From assembly GCA_910588825.1 (NCBI GenBank), contig CAJURF010000027.1, forward strand, positions 1 to 41,704: 41,704 bases of DNA. Reading direction: 5' to 3'. Shown here piece by piece: positions 24,805 to 32,467 of this stretch. How positions within the stretch are numbered: position 1 is the first letter of the stretch; every line of letters starts with the position of its first letter. The DNA comes from an uncultured Lachnospiraceae bacterium. GTDB lineage: Bacteria; Bacillota; Clostridia; Lachnospirales; Lachnospiraceae. Position numbers and translations under genes: made by a program. The notes beneath the pieces were generated by a model. That model searched no databases and was not told the DNA's origin. It was given only the letters and a program-made list of their open reading frames with translations.

Positions 24805-26259
24805 ATGAGACATACTATTACGTTATATTTAGGTGAATACGAAATTGTTACTGCAAACGACGGTACAAAATATCTATCCTGTCTAAATACCTGCCGTCCT
24901 GTAAACTATACATTTAATACCAAAGCTGATTCCAAAGAATTTATACGTGATATCATTGAACTGGATTTAATTGACGAAGACGCAATCAAAGAATTTCTAA
25001 AAAAGAGAGGTTTACCTATCAATACAGAGAGCAGTTCTGAATTTCCTACGTATTGCGGTCAGATGATTCCAGAGGACTTCGCTAAAAAAATCTCCCCATC
25101 TTCCTCGGGAATATCCATGTCTTTGGGGTTATTTCAGTACACATTCAGACTGATACGGAACGTGCTGCAGTTATCTACCGAAATATCCTATTTTGAATTG
25201 AAACCACTGAAGTCTTTTGAAACAGATTTCAATAAAAATCTTTATATAAAGGAAAAAAGCCAACTTATTCAATCTTTTTTGTCATTGCTGTATCAACCTT
25301 ATGCGATGTATTCAACCGCAAAGGAACAATTAAATTGGGTATTAGGGGGAACTACTCCTCTTTCCAAATTCGCATACCACTTTCACTGCGTGTTATTAGG
25401 CCTGGATTATAGATTTCTTTTTGAAGATTACATCTTAATGTACAATCATGCGTTAGAGGATTTATGCAAAAAGAATTGGGATAGTTATAGAAAATTGAAT
25501 TCCGATACTTTTGATTCAGAGTCAGATGTTCCTGTTTTTAAAGCCGCTAAAGAATTGATATTAAAAATGCATGTTTTAGGAATACCCAGCAGTCAATCGG
25601 AAATACTAAACAGTATAGATTCTAATGTATTCAGAGATTTTCTTAAAGACGATAGTTTCATAGTAAAAAGAATACTGCCATCAGTGTTAGAAATTCCTGA
25701 CACCCTAAAACCATATGAAAAGTTACTAGATTTGTCTTTTACGGATGCAGATTATTCCACAGTCCCAGGAGCTGAAACTGAGGGGAATATAATATGCAAT
25801 CTCTCAAATGACTCTATCCATTATAGAGATTTGATAGCACTTCTTTTGAACATAGAAAAATATTTTACTATAACTTACAAGGATTCTGAAATTCTTGTAA
25901 AACGTAAAAACATTGAAAATATAGAAAGCATTTCAAAATTATTCAATGATGTAGCTGAATTTGGGAAGAAGCTTATAGCGGAAAATATAAACATATATAT
26001 ATCAAACATTAACTATTTACTTAGCGTTGAAGAAAGCGGCGAATACATATTAGAGTTTAAATCAAATTCATTGCTCCAAAGTATTTTTTTCGAGATAGCC
26101 AATTATCTTGGAAGTTATAACGCAAGTATATGTAAATATCCACCTTGCAACAAATTGGTTTTCTCGACCCGTAACAAGCCAGCCTCATGCTGCTGTCACA
26201 ATCACTACACGAATTATAAAGGCCTCCTTGACCGTAAATCAAAAAAACTGTTTCAATGA
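24805..26259 (+). CDS. AT-rich protein with C-terminal zinc finger, DUF6076-like
   Basis: 484 residues from the ATG at 24805, with AAGGAG 12 bases upstream; the longer frame to 24595 overlaps the divergent gene and is unlikely. Most of the protein is an unrecognised helical region. The last ~45 residues are a treble-clef-like zinc finger CKYPPCNKLVF…SCCCHNHYTNYKG followed by basic residues. This resembles the CGNR/DUF6076 tails seen in Clostridial mobile elements. The gene is markedly more AT-rich than its neighbours, a sign of separate transfer. It faces the opposite way to most of the element and ends at a hairpin at 26339-26365. A role in DNA binding is inference. Confidence 0.6.
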   Translation: MRHTITLYLGEYEIVTANDGTKYLSCLNTCRPVNYTFNTKADSKEFIRDIIELDLIDEDAIKEFLKKRGLPINTESSSEFPTYCGQMIPEDFAKKISPSSSGISMSLGLFQYTFRLIRNVLQLSTEISYFELKPLKSFETDFNKNLYIKEKSQLIQSFLSLLYQPYAMYSTAKEQLNWVLGGTTPLSKFAYHFHCVLLGLDYRFLFEDYILMYNHALEDLCKKNWDSYRKLNSDTFDSESDVPVFKAAKELILKMHVLGIPSSQSEILNSIDSNVFRDFLKDDSFIVKRILPSVLEIPDTLKPYEKLLDLSFTDADYSTVPGAETEGNIICNLSNDSIHYRDLIALLLNIEKYFTITYKDSEILVKRKNIENIESISKLFNDVAEFGKKLIAENINIYISNINYLLSVEESGEYILEFKSNSLLQSIFFEIANYLGSYNASICKYPPCNKLVFSTRNKPASCCCHNHYTNYKGLLDRKSKKLFQ

Positions 26260-26338
26260 TATTTTTCCTCGTAAACGGACATTTTTTTCCGTTTTCAAGA
26301 GAAAAGAGAAGAAAGATATAGGATATGCATACCTTCCT

Positions 26339-26365
26339 GGCTGTTGCTTACAATTGGCAACAGCC
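26339..26365 (+). terminator. Terminator of the zinc-finger gene
   Basis: A 9-bp perfect stem GGCTGTTGC/GCAACAGCC (26339-26347/26357-26365) with a 9-nt loop is followed by GTATTTTATATT. A weaker stem lies before it at 26273-26279/26288-26294. Confidence 0.6.
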
Positions 26366-27054
26366 GTATTTTATATTATCTAAATAAATTTACGCCTATC
26401 ATAACCACTGTTCTTTGTTCCAACTTCATCTGTCTTTACAGTCCGATTCTATCCCATCATACAAGCCGCCTAATACTTATTAAAACCACTGTTATCTTTT
26501 ATTGGTTTTTTAATCCCTTTAAGAATTAGGAACTATTATTATAAATTATTTGGCATATACAATTACGTAAATGTGCAGCTGGTAAAAATTACTGATTATT
26601 CAAAAACACTCCGCCCATCACGGACAGAACCCATCTGGGGGACTGTAATTATAATACCTGCATACGATTCCTGTATAGGATATCTGTTTTCTCTTATCCA
26701 TTCCAAATATGGAAAAATGATAAATATGATATCTATCACTTATTAAGATTTTTCAAATACTAGAGCATCTTATTATCCACACTTTCTATAAAACATAATG
26801 ATATCCATATCCGAGAAATTATATCACTCTTAAAGATGATATGACACAAATTCTATCCATATAATCTGGATAATAAGAAATTAAATATTATTAAATATAC
26901 ACTTGACTATTATGACAAATTTAAAAATCTATTGCTATTAATACACAGAATTTAATTATGATTGAATTCCTGATTCATCCTAATAGATTTTTATTTTTAA
27001 TCTATCAATTATTTAAAAAGGCAATCAAATAAAGCTGACAGGAGGTAAATATTA
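26366..27054. other. Gene-free, palindrome-rich region upstream of mobC: candidate oriT
   Basis: About 690 bp of very AT-rich DNA with no convincing ORF. It holds a perfect 12-bp inverted repeat (26768-26779/26867-26878, 87 bp apart) and a second (26922-26933/26982-26993, 48 bp apart). Several partial repeats of GATATCCATA type lie between. A TTGACT at 26903-26908 could be a -35 box for mobC. Origins of transfer normally lie directly upstream of mobC/relaxase genes and contain such inverted repeats. The nick site was not identified. Confidence 0.5.
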
Positions 27055-27354
27055 ATGCCACGTAAAAAGCAGGAAAAAGATTTATGTACGGAGCATATAT
27101 CCTTCCGCTGTACGAAAAATGAAAAAAGAACCATAAAAAAATCAGCTGAAAAGAATAACCTTCAGCAAAAAGAATTTATCATGAAATGCATCTATGATTC
27201 CTGTAAAAAGGAACAGACAGTGACTCAGAGGATGGCAGATCAGGCTATATGTGCTTGTGAAGCGCAGGCACTGGTAAATCATCTAAAAAGGAATTATAAA
27301 GAAGATTCTTATATCAAGGAGGCCAGTAAAAGATTATGGAATTTAGTAAAATGA
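27055..27354 (+). CDS. mobC: MobC-like relaxosome accessory protein
   Basis: 99 residues with a strong GGAGGTAAA site. The N-terminal ribbon-helix-helix-like segment (ISFRCTKNEKRTIKKSAEKN) is followed by QKEFIMKCIYDS and a Lys-rich helical tail ending AICACEAQALVNHLKRNY and WNLVK. This is the usual appearance of plasmid/ICE MobC proteins, which bind oriT and help the relaxase open the DNA. It overlaps the relaxase reading frame, and its stop lies within an ATGA that may also start the relaxase. Confidence 0.78.
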   Translation: MPRKKQEKDLCTEHISFRCTKNEKRTIKKSAEKNNLQQKEFIMKCIYDSCKKEQTVTQRMADQAICACEAQALVNHLKRNYKEDSYIKEASKRLWNLVK

Positions 27355-27857
27355 TACTTCCAAATAATAAAAGCTATTATAAAAATGCGGGTTCGATAGC
27401 AAGGCTGATTAATTATACATTAGCGCCTGGAAAATCCTATTATGATGGGAAGTTTTTAAAAAAAGTACATTATTGTGCTTCCAACTGTGTGGATATTTCG
27501 ACAACATATAGTGCTGTTTGTCAGATAAAGGCAATCAAGCAGTTTTATGATAAACTGGACGGAAGACAGATGTACCACTATATCCTCAGTTTTCCCAGCT
27601 CTGTCCAAGATCCCCATAAGGTATATGAAATAGGGATGGAAATTATGCATACTTTTTTCAAGGATTACCAGACAGTATTCGCAGTCCACGAAGATTCTGA
27701 TAACCTGCATATACATTTTGTTTTCAATTCTGTCTCATACGTTACCGGTAAAAAGTGGTGTCCCAAGTATAAAGAGTTTTATCGTTTGAAAGAAGCGGTT
27801 GAACATATGGCGGATTCCCATTTCTGCAGAAATGATATATCCGTTTTACTGGAATGA
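27336..27857 (+). CDS. Short relaxase (MobP/PF03432-type HUH endonuclease)
   Basis: 173 residues from the ATG at 27336 (AAGGAGG 13 bases upstream); a start at 27351 within the ATGA overlap with mobC is equally possible. The N-terminus SYYKNAGSIARLINYTLAPGK supplies the candidate nicking tyrosine. The metal-binding HUH motif is in DSDNLHIHFVFNSVSYVTGKKW (near residues 118-140, three His in register with other MobP relaxases). The protein stops soon after this catalytic core, whereas most relaxases run to 300-600 residues, so it is either a minimal relaxase or a truncated one. No downstream frame continues the family. A two-sided terminator follows at 27897-27924. Confidence 0.8.
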   Translation: MEFSKMILPNNKSYYKNAGSIARLINYTLAPGKSYYDGKFLKKVHYCASNCVDISTTYSAVCQIKAIKQFYDKLDGRQMYHYILSFPSSVQDPHKVYEIGMEIMHTFFKDYQTVFAVHEDSDNLHIHFVFNSVSYVTGKKWCPKYKEFYRLKEAVEHMADSHFCRNDISVLLE

Positions 27858-27896
27858 GCAGCATTTACGGGGCATGTCATACAAAGAAAAAAAGGA

Positions 27897-27924
27897 CCTC
27901 CCCGTCTTATAAATGACAGGGAGG
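27897..27924. terminator. Shared terminator between relaxase and Rpn remnant
   Basis: Stem 27897-27906/27915-27924 with one mismatch. Rightward it is followed by ATTCCATTTTT; leftward it is followed by a run of seven T. It separates convergent genes. Confidence 0.65.
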
Positions 27925-27938
27925 ATTCCATTTTTGGA

Positions 27939-28205
27939 CTATTTTGCTGACATCATGACCTGTTCACTCAGTTCTTCGATAAATTCCAATGAAAGAGTGG
28001 GAATTGACTTTCTCACCAGTTCAATGGAAGCACCATTCTGTAAAAAGGTTTTTGCTGTTTCTTTGTCGTGTTCAGCCATCCTTTTCCTAAAATATTCTTC
28101 AACAATATCTGACATACTGGCCGCTCCTTCCTGTGATTTCTTAAAATACATGGTCGTCATCATCTGACTTTTGAACCTCCACGTTAATCTGTGCCCCGTC
28201 CCCAT
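27939..28205 (-). pseudogene. Decayed copy of the adjacent Rpn-family nuclease gene
   Basis: The last ~65 codons (SDIVEEYFRKRMAEHDKET … GASIELVRKSIPTL … QVMMSAK) are close to the end of the intact gene at 28363. Before them, the segment encoding GDGAQINVEVQKSDDDDHV is fused out of frame to YFKKSQEG. An internal deletion, with the short match ATTTTAA at the joint, removed the part between them, and the N-terminal third is absent. No start codon with a ribosome binding site remains. It is a partial duplicate of the next gene. Confidence 0.8.
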
Positions 28206-28314
28206 AAAATATGCGATTCCATAATCTGATATAATATTTTCGATGTTTTTTGGATTTATAATCAGCGCATCCGACTTTTTTACACGGATACCTTCTTATC
28301 AGTAGCACTACACA

Positions 28315-28349
28315 CCCCCATCCAATAGATGCACTCTTTCAGATGGGGG
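28315..28349. terminator. Stem-loop between the two Rpn copies
   Basis: CCCCCATC (28315-28322) pairs with GATGGGGG (28342-28349) over a 19-nt loop, just past the stop of the intact Rpn gene. It lacks a T tract on either strand, so the terminator role is uncertain. Confidence 0.4.
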
Positions 28350-28362
28350 TTCACTATCTAGG

Positions 28363-29163
28363 TCATTTTGCCGACATCATGACCTGTTTACTCAGTTCTT
28401 CGATAGCATCCGCTGAAAGAGTGGGGATAGACTTCCTCACTAATTCTACAGACGCTCCATTCTGCAAGAACAATCTTGCCGTTTTAGTCATTTGTTCGTC
28501 CATCTCTACAGCTATCCTTTTCCTAAAATATTCTTCAACAATATCTGACATACTATCCGCTCCTTCCTGTGATTCTTTAAAATACTTCACGCGGTTTGAG
28601 AGTTTAGGGAACTTACTGTTCTTCCCTTTAGTGTTTTTAAAATACTGCATCAATTCCGCAATATCTGACCCATCATCCACCGCACAGTTAGAAAAAATCC
28701 GGTAAACGCCATCATTAACAGATGTTCCTGTCTCTTGTATGGCCATTCCCAGGTGATAGACCGTCCTGCCTTCTCCAAATACATCAAATTTTGATAAGAA
28801 CACCACATAGATATCCGGAAGTTCTTTATAGTCCAGGCCTTTCTCAGTAAAAGTGGTGTCGATATTCGAGATATTGAACCGTGTCCGTTTTACATGGTCG
28901 TCATCATCTGACTTTTGGACCTCCACGTTAATCTGTGCCCCGTCTCCATCCTGGCAGATCAGGTCAAGAATTACGGAATGCGCGCCCACATTGCGCAGGT
29001 AACGCTGTGTCTGTGCTTCGATTACCTTTAAATCTGGTTTCTGGAGGATGATCCGCAGAATTTCTTCGCAGACCGCTTTATCTTCTGCGACTTTCTGGAA
29101 GAACACATCATCCATTAAATTCATCTGCTGGATTAACTCCTGCTGTTCTCTGCTTGTCTGCAA
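28363..29163 (-). CDS. Rpn-family recombination-promoting nuclease / putative transposase
   Basis: 266 residues with a TTG start at 29163 behind AAAGGAT. The family's N-terminal pattern LMDDVFFQKVAEDKAVCEEIL is clear. The PD-(D/E)XK core reads VILDLICQDGDGAQINVEVQK, supplying the Asp and Glu-x-Gln/Lys residues. PDIYVVFLSKFDVFGEGRTVY follows, then the variable helical C-terminus (SDIVEEYFRKRIA…). Rpn proteins stimulate RecA-independent recombination and are common in gut Firmicutes in many near-identical copies. A partial duplicate follows directly downstream. Its orientation and position inside the mobile element suggest it is a passenger. Confidence 0.85.
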   Translation of the reverse strand: MQTSREQQELIQQMNLMDDVFFQKVAEDKAVCEEILRIILQKPDLKVIEAQTQRYLRNVGAHSVILDLICQDGDGAQINVEVQKSDDDDHVKRTRFNISNIDTTFTEKGLDYKELPDIYVVFLSKFDVFGEGRTVYHLGMAIQETGTSVNDGVYRIFSNCAVDDGSDIAELMQYFKNTKGKNSKFPKLSNRVKYFKESQEGADSMSDIVEEYFRKRIAVEMDEQMTKTARLFLQNGASVELVRKSIPTLSADAIEELSKQVMMSAK

Positions 29164-29292
29164 TTTTCCCGCATCCTTTCTTTTTGCAGAAACGCCTTCT
29201 TATTAGTTATTATACATTGAAATCCGGTTTCCGGCAAAGTATTTTTTATGTTTTCAGCATCTCCTGTTCACATGGGCTGTCTGCCGGCTTTA

Positions 29293-29664
29293 TCAATCAT
29301 AGTCTTCTTCATGGAATTTCACCTGCCCGCCCTGTTTCTGTTCTTCCTGTTCCCTTTGCAGTACGTCCAGCAGTTCCTCAATCTCTGCCATACGGTGATA
29401 GTTCAGGTACTCATATTTCAGATATATCCTGTATAATTCCCCAGTCACGTCCGGGCACTTCAGACAGGCTTTCAGATGTGCCGTCTCAATATCCTCTGCA
29501 TACATAAAATATTCATAAATACAGGAATAGAAATTGATTTTTCCGCTGCCCGCAAAGATTTTCTTCCTGCTCTTTGACAGCATCCGGTATTTAAATTTTT
29601 CAAACTCTTCCTTTATTTTTTCGGTAACCTGTATTTCAAGGTCTGTGAATGGCCCTCTTTTCAT
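29293..29664 (-). CDS. Small helical protein, possibly DUF3848-like
   Basis: 123 residues from the ATG at 29664, preceded by GAGAGGAAC; the longer frame lies within the upstream gene's end. It is helical and charged (ITEKIKEEFEKFKYRML-type start) and has FYSCIYEYFMYAEDIETAHL and LYRIYLKYEYLNYHRMAEIE in the middle, an outline that recalls DUF3848 proteins of Clostridial elements. The assignment is weak. It overlaps nothing and lies 20 bp after the DUF5688 gene in the same direction, so it belongs to the recombination operon. Confidence 0.5.
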   Translation of the reverse strand: MKRGPFTDLEIQVTEKIKEEFEKFKYRMLSKSRKKIFAGSGKINFYSCIYEYFMYAEDIETAHLKACLKCPDVTGELYRIYLKYEYLNYHRMAEIEELLDVLQREQEEQKQGGQVKFHEEDYD

Positions 29665-29683
29665 GTTCCTCTCTCCTCTCTCT

Positions 29684-30319
29684 TTATGCCGCAATGGTGA
29701 TTTCTTCGTTCTCCCTGCTGTACCGGTATACGTGATAAGACAAGATGTCTGATTCCGGAACCTGCGTTTCATTTACCTGGTATACGATACCAGCCAGCTC
29801 ACGGGCATAGCCCGGGTCTCTGCCGCCCCAGTCCACAGATACGAGAATCAGTTCGTGTACGGAAGATGGCAGTATGATATAATCCGTTCCCATGGTATCT
29901 GCGGCATCTCGTAATATTTTCTTATTCAGCATCTGCACAGCCCCGCAGTAGAGGTTCTTATTGGTAAGGACATATAGCGGAAGCGATGATGCGTCAGGAT
30001 AATCTTCCCAATTTATCATCTGGCCGGTTATGGCATCCATCCGCTCAAACAGGACTTCTGTCCCATTTTCCAGTTCCGTGTATACCGATTCATACAGCTC
30101 CGCTTCGCTTATGCCCCAGCTGGCAAGGAAGCTGTTGTCTGCCACAATATTCCTCCTGCGGTCTTCAGGGCTGGGAAGTTCCATGGTATAGACCAGTGAC
30201 AGGTCAAGGAAGTCCCGGTGCGGGATTTCCTCCAAAAGTGCCTTGTTCCTCTCCGTATTAATCAGGCATCCTCTTATTTTTGTGCCTGCTTTTATTTCTA
30301 TAAAATCCTGTAGAGCCAT
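29684..30319 (-). CDS. DUF5688 family protein (short form)
   Basis: 211 residues with AGGAGGAAAAA before the ATG. The DUF5688 pattern is visible: LVYTMELPSPEDRRRNIVADNSFL, LYVLTNKNLYCGAVQML, DTMGTDYIILPSSVHELILV and the end VNETQVPESDILSYHVYRYS. Usual members are longer by an N-terminal extension, so this looks like a short version. The function is unknown. Members are abundant in mobile elements of Lachnospiraceae. It sits in the leftward operon with the recombination genes. Confidence 0.75.
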   Translation of the reverse strand: MALQDFIEIKAGTKIRGCLINTERNKALLEEIPHRDFLDLSLVYTMELPSPEDRRRNIVADNSFLASWGISEAELYESVYTELENGTEVLFERMDAITGQMINWEDYPDASSLPLYVLTNKNLYCGAVQMLNKKILRDAADTMGTDYIILPSSVHELILVSVDWGGRDPGYARELAGIVYQVNETQVPESDILSYHVYRYSRENEEITIAA

Positions 30320-30427
30320 TTTTTCCTCCTGTTATGTAAAATCTGGATTCCTTGTTTTTTTATTTTTTACTGTTGTCTTTTTGCATAAAACAGAGCTTTC
30401 ATGAAGCCCTGAAAAATACTTTTGGGT

Positions 30428-31195
30428 TTATGCCGCAGTTTTTGTCTTGGCCAATGCCGACATTACCTTTTGATAAAGTTCGTCTGTCATCTGCTCCGGC
30501 TGTTCAATCTGGTATCTCGCTTTTACCGCATCCATCCCCACGCCTGTACGTTTCAGCTCTTTTTCCAGGGATTTCATCTTTGCGCCGGACAGGCCCGCCC
30601 CGGCTGTCTGTCCCTTTGTATTTCTTCTGCCGGAAGTGCCGGTGTCCTTTCCTGGTTCCGCTGAATGGGTACCTGCCCGCAGTTCGTATACCACCTGCCC
30701 CTGCCGGGTGTCATTGGCCACTGTCAGGGCATTGATTTCCCGGTTCCCGTTATATCCGATGGAACGGACGGAAAAGCGGTCACTGCAGTACAGGCGTTTT
30801 TTGCTTTTATCTTCTTTGATGGACGCATCTGCGGCGGTGACCCATATGAACGGAGCGGTATAAAGCTCCCTGCCGATGCCCCAGTTGAAGCAGGCCCGCT
30901 TAAAAGAATCCGACGCCTGTGACTTTTCTTTCTCTGCATATCCCGTTGTCCCTACATCCTGTTTGGCTATCCAATCTCCTGTTTCTTTATTGTAGACAGA
31001 TACGGTACAATATAAATTCCCTTCTATACACTGGTGGCTCCTCTGCCATCCAAACGGCCCGAACGTTTCATCCAGGATGCGCTGGTCTACCCTTGCATCT
31101 TTATATAGGAGCAGGCTGAGTCCGTTCTCTTTTACTACAGATACCCGGCATTCGATTTCATCGGCTTTTAAAGTGCGTATCATATTTTCTTCCAT
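30428..31195 (-). CDS. Rad52-like single-strand annealing protein (putative)
   Basis: 255 residues from the ATG at 31195 (AGGAGG 8 bases upstream). The N-terminal two thirds resemble the Rad52/Sak fold of phage annealing proteins: LLLYKDARVDQRILDETFGPFGWQ, YCTVSVYNKETGDWIAKQDVGT and the ASDSFKRACFNWGIGRELYTAPFIWV block. The C-terminus is Lys/Gln-rich with a short helical end. Annealing proteins pair with an exonuclease for recombination; here the next upstream gene is a YqaJ exonuclease, which supports the call. No direct annealing assay can be inferred. Confidence 0.7.
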   Translation of the reverse strand: MEENMIRTLKADEIECRVSVVKENGLSLLLYKDARVDQRILDETFGPFGWQRSHQCIEGNLYCTVSVYNKETGDWIAKQDVGTTGYAEKEKSQASDSFKRACFNWGIGRELYTAPFIWVTAADASIKEDKSKKRLYCSDRFSVRSIGYNGNREINALTVANDTRQGQVVYELRAGTHSAEPGKDTGTSGRRNTKGQTAGAGLSGAKMKSLEKELKRTGVGMDAVKARYQIEQPEQMTDELYQKVMSALAKTKTAA

Positions 31196-31271
31196 CGCTG
31201 TTATCCTCCTGGCTGCTGTAAATAGGAACTGGCAGGGAAAAGCGGTATGCCTGCCCCTGCCATTCATGATA

Positions 31272-32204
31272 TCACGCTGCTTTTACCGTAAACCGGCGCG
31301 ATGATGTTGTTTTTGCATAGTCAGCGTAAATCTCCGGCCTTTCCTGTTTCAGCCTTTTGGCATCAAGCCTTGTTGTGTCCACGCTGTTCCAAGAGATCCT
31401 GTAATGTTCATTGACTGCTGATTCATTCCCCTTCATATAGAGTTTGATTTCCTGCTCGATTTGTTTCTGCTCCGTCTGCAGATGGCTGATCATTTCCAGG
31501 ATCTCTGTCCTGCGTTCCAGTTTTTCGTCGAACCCGACCAATGCTATTGTGCCTGATTTTCCTACGTTTTTAAAATACTGATTTAAAACTCCGTCGCAGG
31601 CATCTGAGCCGTCTGGCTGAGGCATGATCCCTGGCACTACATGGTTTTCCCAGAACTCTTTTTCTACTTGAATCAGCCGTCCAATCAGGGCATCATCCCA
31701 TGTGAGTTTCCGGTAAGTAAATCCACGCCCTAAGATTACACAGGCGATATACCAGGTGCGTTTTCCGGTGACGGCCATATAGTGGTAACACTGCATCACA
31801 TAATGGAGGGGGATTTTCCCGTCCGTCCACTTGTCCGCACTGTAAGCGCCTGCTGTTTTGCATTCCAATCCGGCATCTTCCCCGATTACCAGACGGTCTA
31901 TATCTGCAATCATAAATGGATAGTCTTTATTCCGGTACATATAATTGGAACGGCGTACTTTCAGGCCGGAGGCTTCCATGAACCGTTCTGCCACATACTG
32001 TTCCAGATCGTTTCCAATACGGACTGCTTCATTATTGATTTCTTCTGTCTCATCGGATGTCTTATCTGCAAATACTTTCATGGGACTGCTATAGGGGTTC
32101 AGCCCGCATACTGCCCCGGCATCCGAACCGCCGATCCCCTGTTTCCTTAATTGGAGCCATTCCTCACGGCTCAATCCTGCTGTCGGTATTTTCTCGTACA
32201 TCAT
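31272..32204 (-). CDS. YqaJ-type viral recombinase exonuclease
   Basis: 310 residues, with AAGGAG upstream of the ATG pair at 32204. The lambda-exonuclease-like PD-(D/E)XK fold is recognisable: REEWLQLRKQGIGGSDAGAVCGLNPY (15-40), an ERFMEASGLKVRR strand, MIADIDRLVIGEDAGLECKTAGAY with the metal-binding Asp and Glu-x-Lys, and HYVMQCYHYMAVTGKRTWYIACVI with the Gln-Cys-x-His-Tyr motif. The C-terminal ~110 residues include a helical segment. It digests one DNA strand to feed the annealing protein encoded just downstream. Its long leader (32205-32467) contains a hairpin and repeated GGAGAT motifs. Confidence 0.88.
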   Translation of the reverse strand: MMYEKIPTAGLSREEWLQLRKQGIGGSDAGAVCGLNPYSSPMKVFADKTSDETEEINNEAVRIGNDLEQYVAERFMEASGLKVRRSNYMYRNKDYPFMIADIDRLVIGEDAGLECKTAGAYSADKWTDGKIPLHYVMQCYHYMAVTGKRTWYIACVILGRGFTYRKLTWDDALIGRLIQVEKEFWENHVVPGIMPQPDGSDACDGVLNQYFKNVGKSGTIALVGFDEKLERRTEILEMISHLQTEQKQIEQEIKLYMKGNESAVNEHYRISWNSVDTTRLDAKRLKQERPEIYADYAKTTSSRRFTVKAA

Positions 32205-32255
32205 ATGTCGCTCCTTTTAAATTTTTTCTCGTTCCTGTCTATATAAGAGGCCTGC

Positions 32256-32323
32256 ATCTCCATCTTCCTGGAAAATAAATACGGTATCTATTAGGGATGG
32301 AAAATTTTTAGGGAGATGGAGAT
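32256..32323 (-). repeat. Leader hairpin and GGAGAT repeats upstream of the YqaJ gene
   Basis: Positions 32256-32269 pair with 32310-32323 (14 bp, one G·T). The same GGAGAT-type word recurs near 32440-32460 on the leftward strand. The 260-bp gap between DUF932 and YqaJ holds no ORF, so this is probably a structured leader or a processing site. Confidence 0.45.
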
Positions 32324-32467
32324 AGGAAGCTCTATTTCTTAAAACGACAGGTGATTTGCTGCAAATATTCAGTATTGCATTTCATGTATTCTAAATATTA
32401 ATGGGCAGACAGCCTGGAACATGAACAGTCTGGCCGCCTGCATCTCCCTGGTCTATCTCCCTCTTTT

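Noticed and set aside
30560..30570. Possible right att core matching TTTTTCCAGG at the left end
   Set aside because: The match is only about ten bases, lies within the annealing-protein gene and does not extend.
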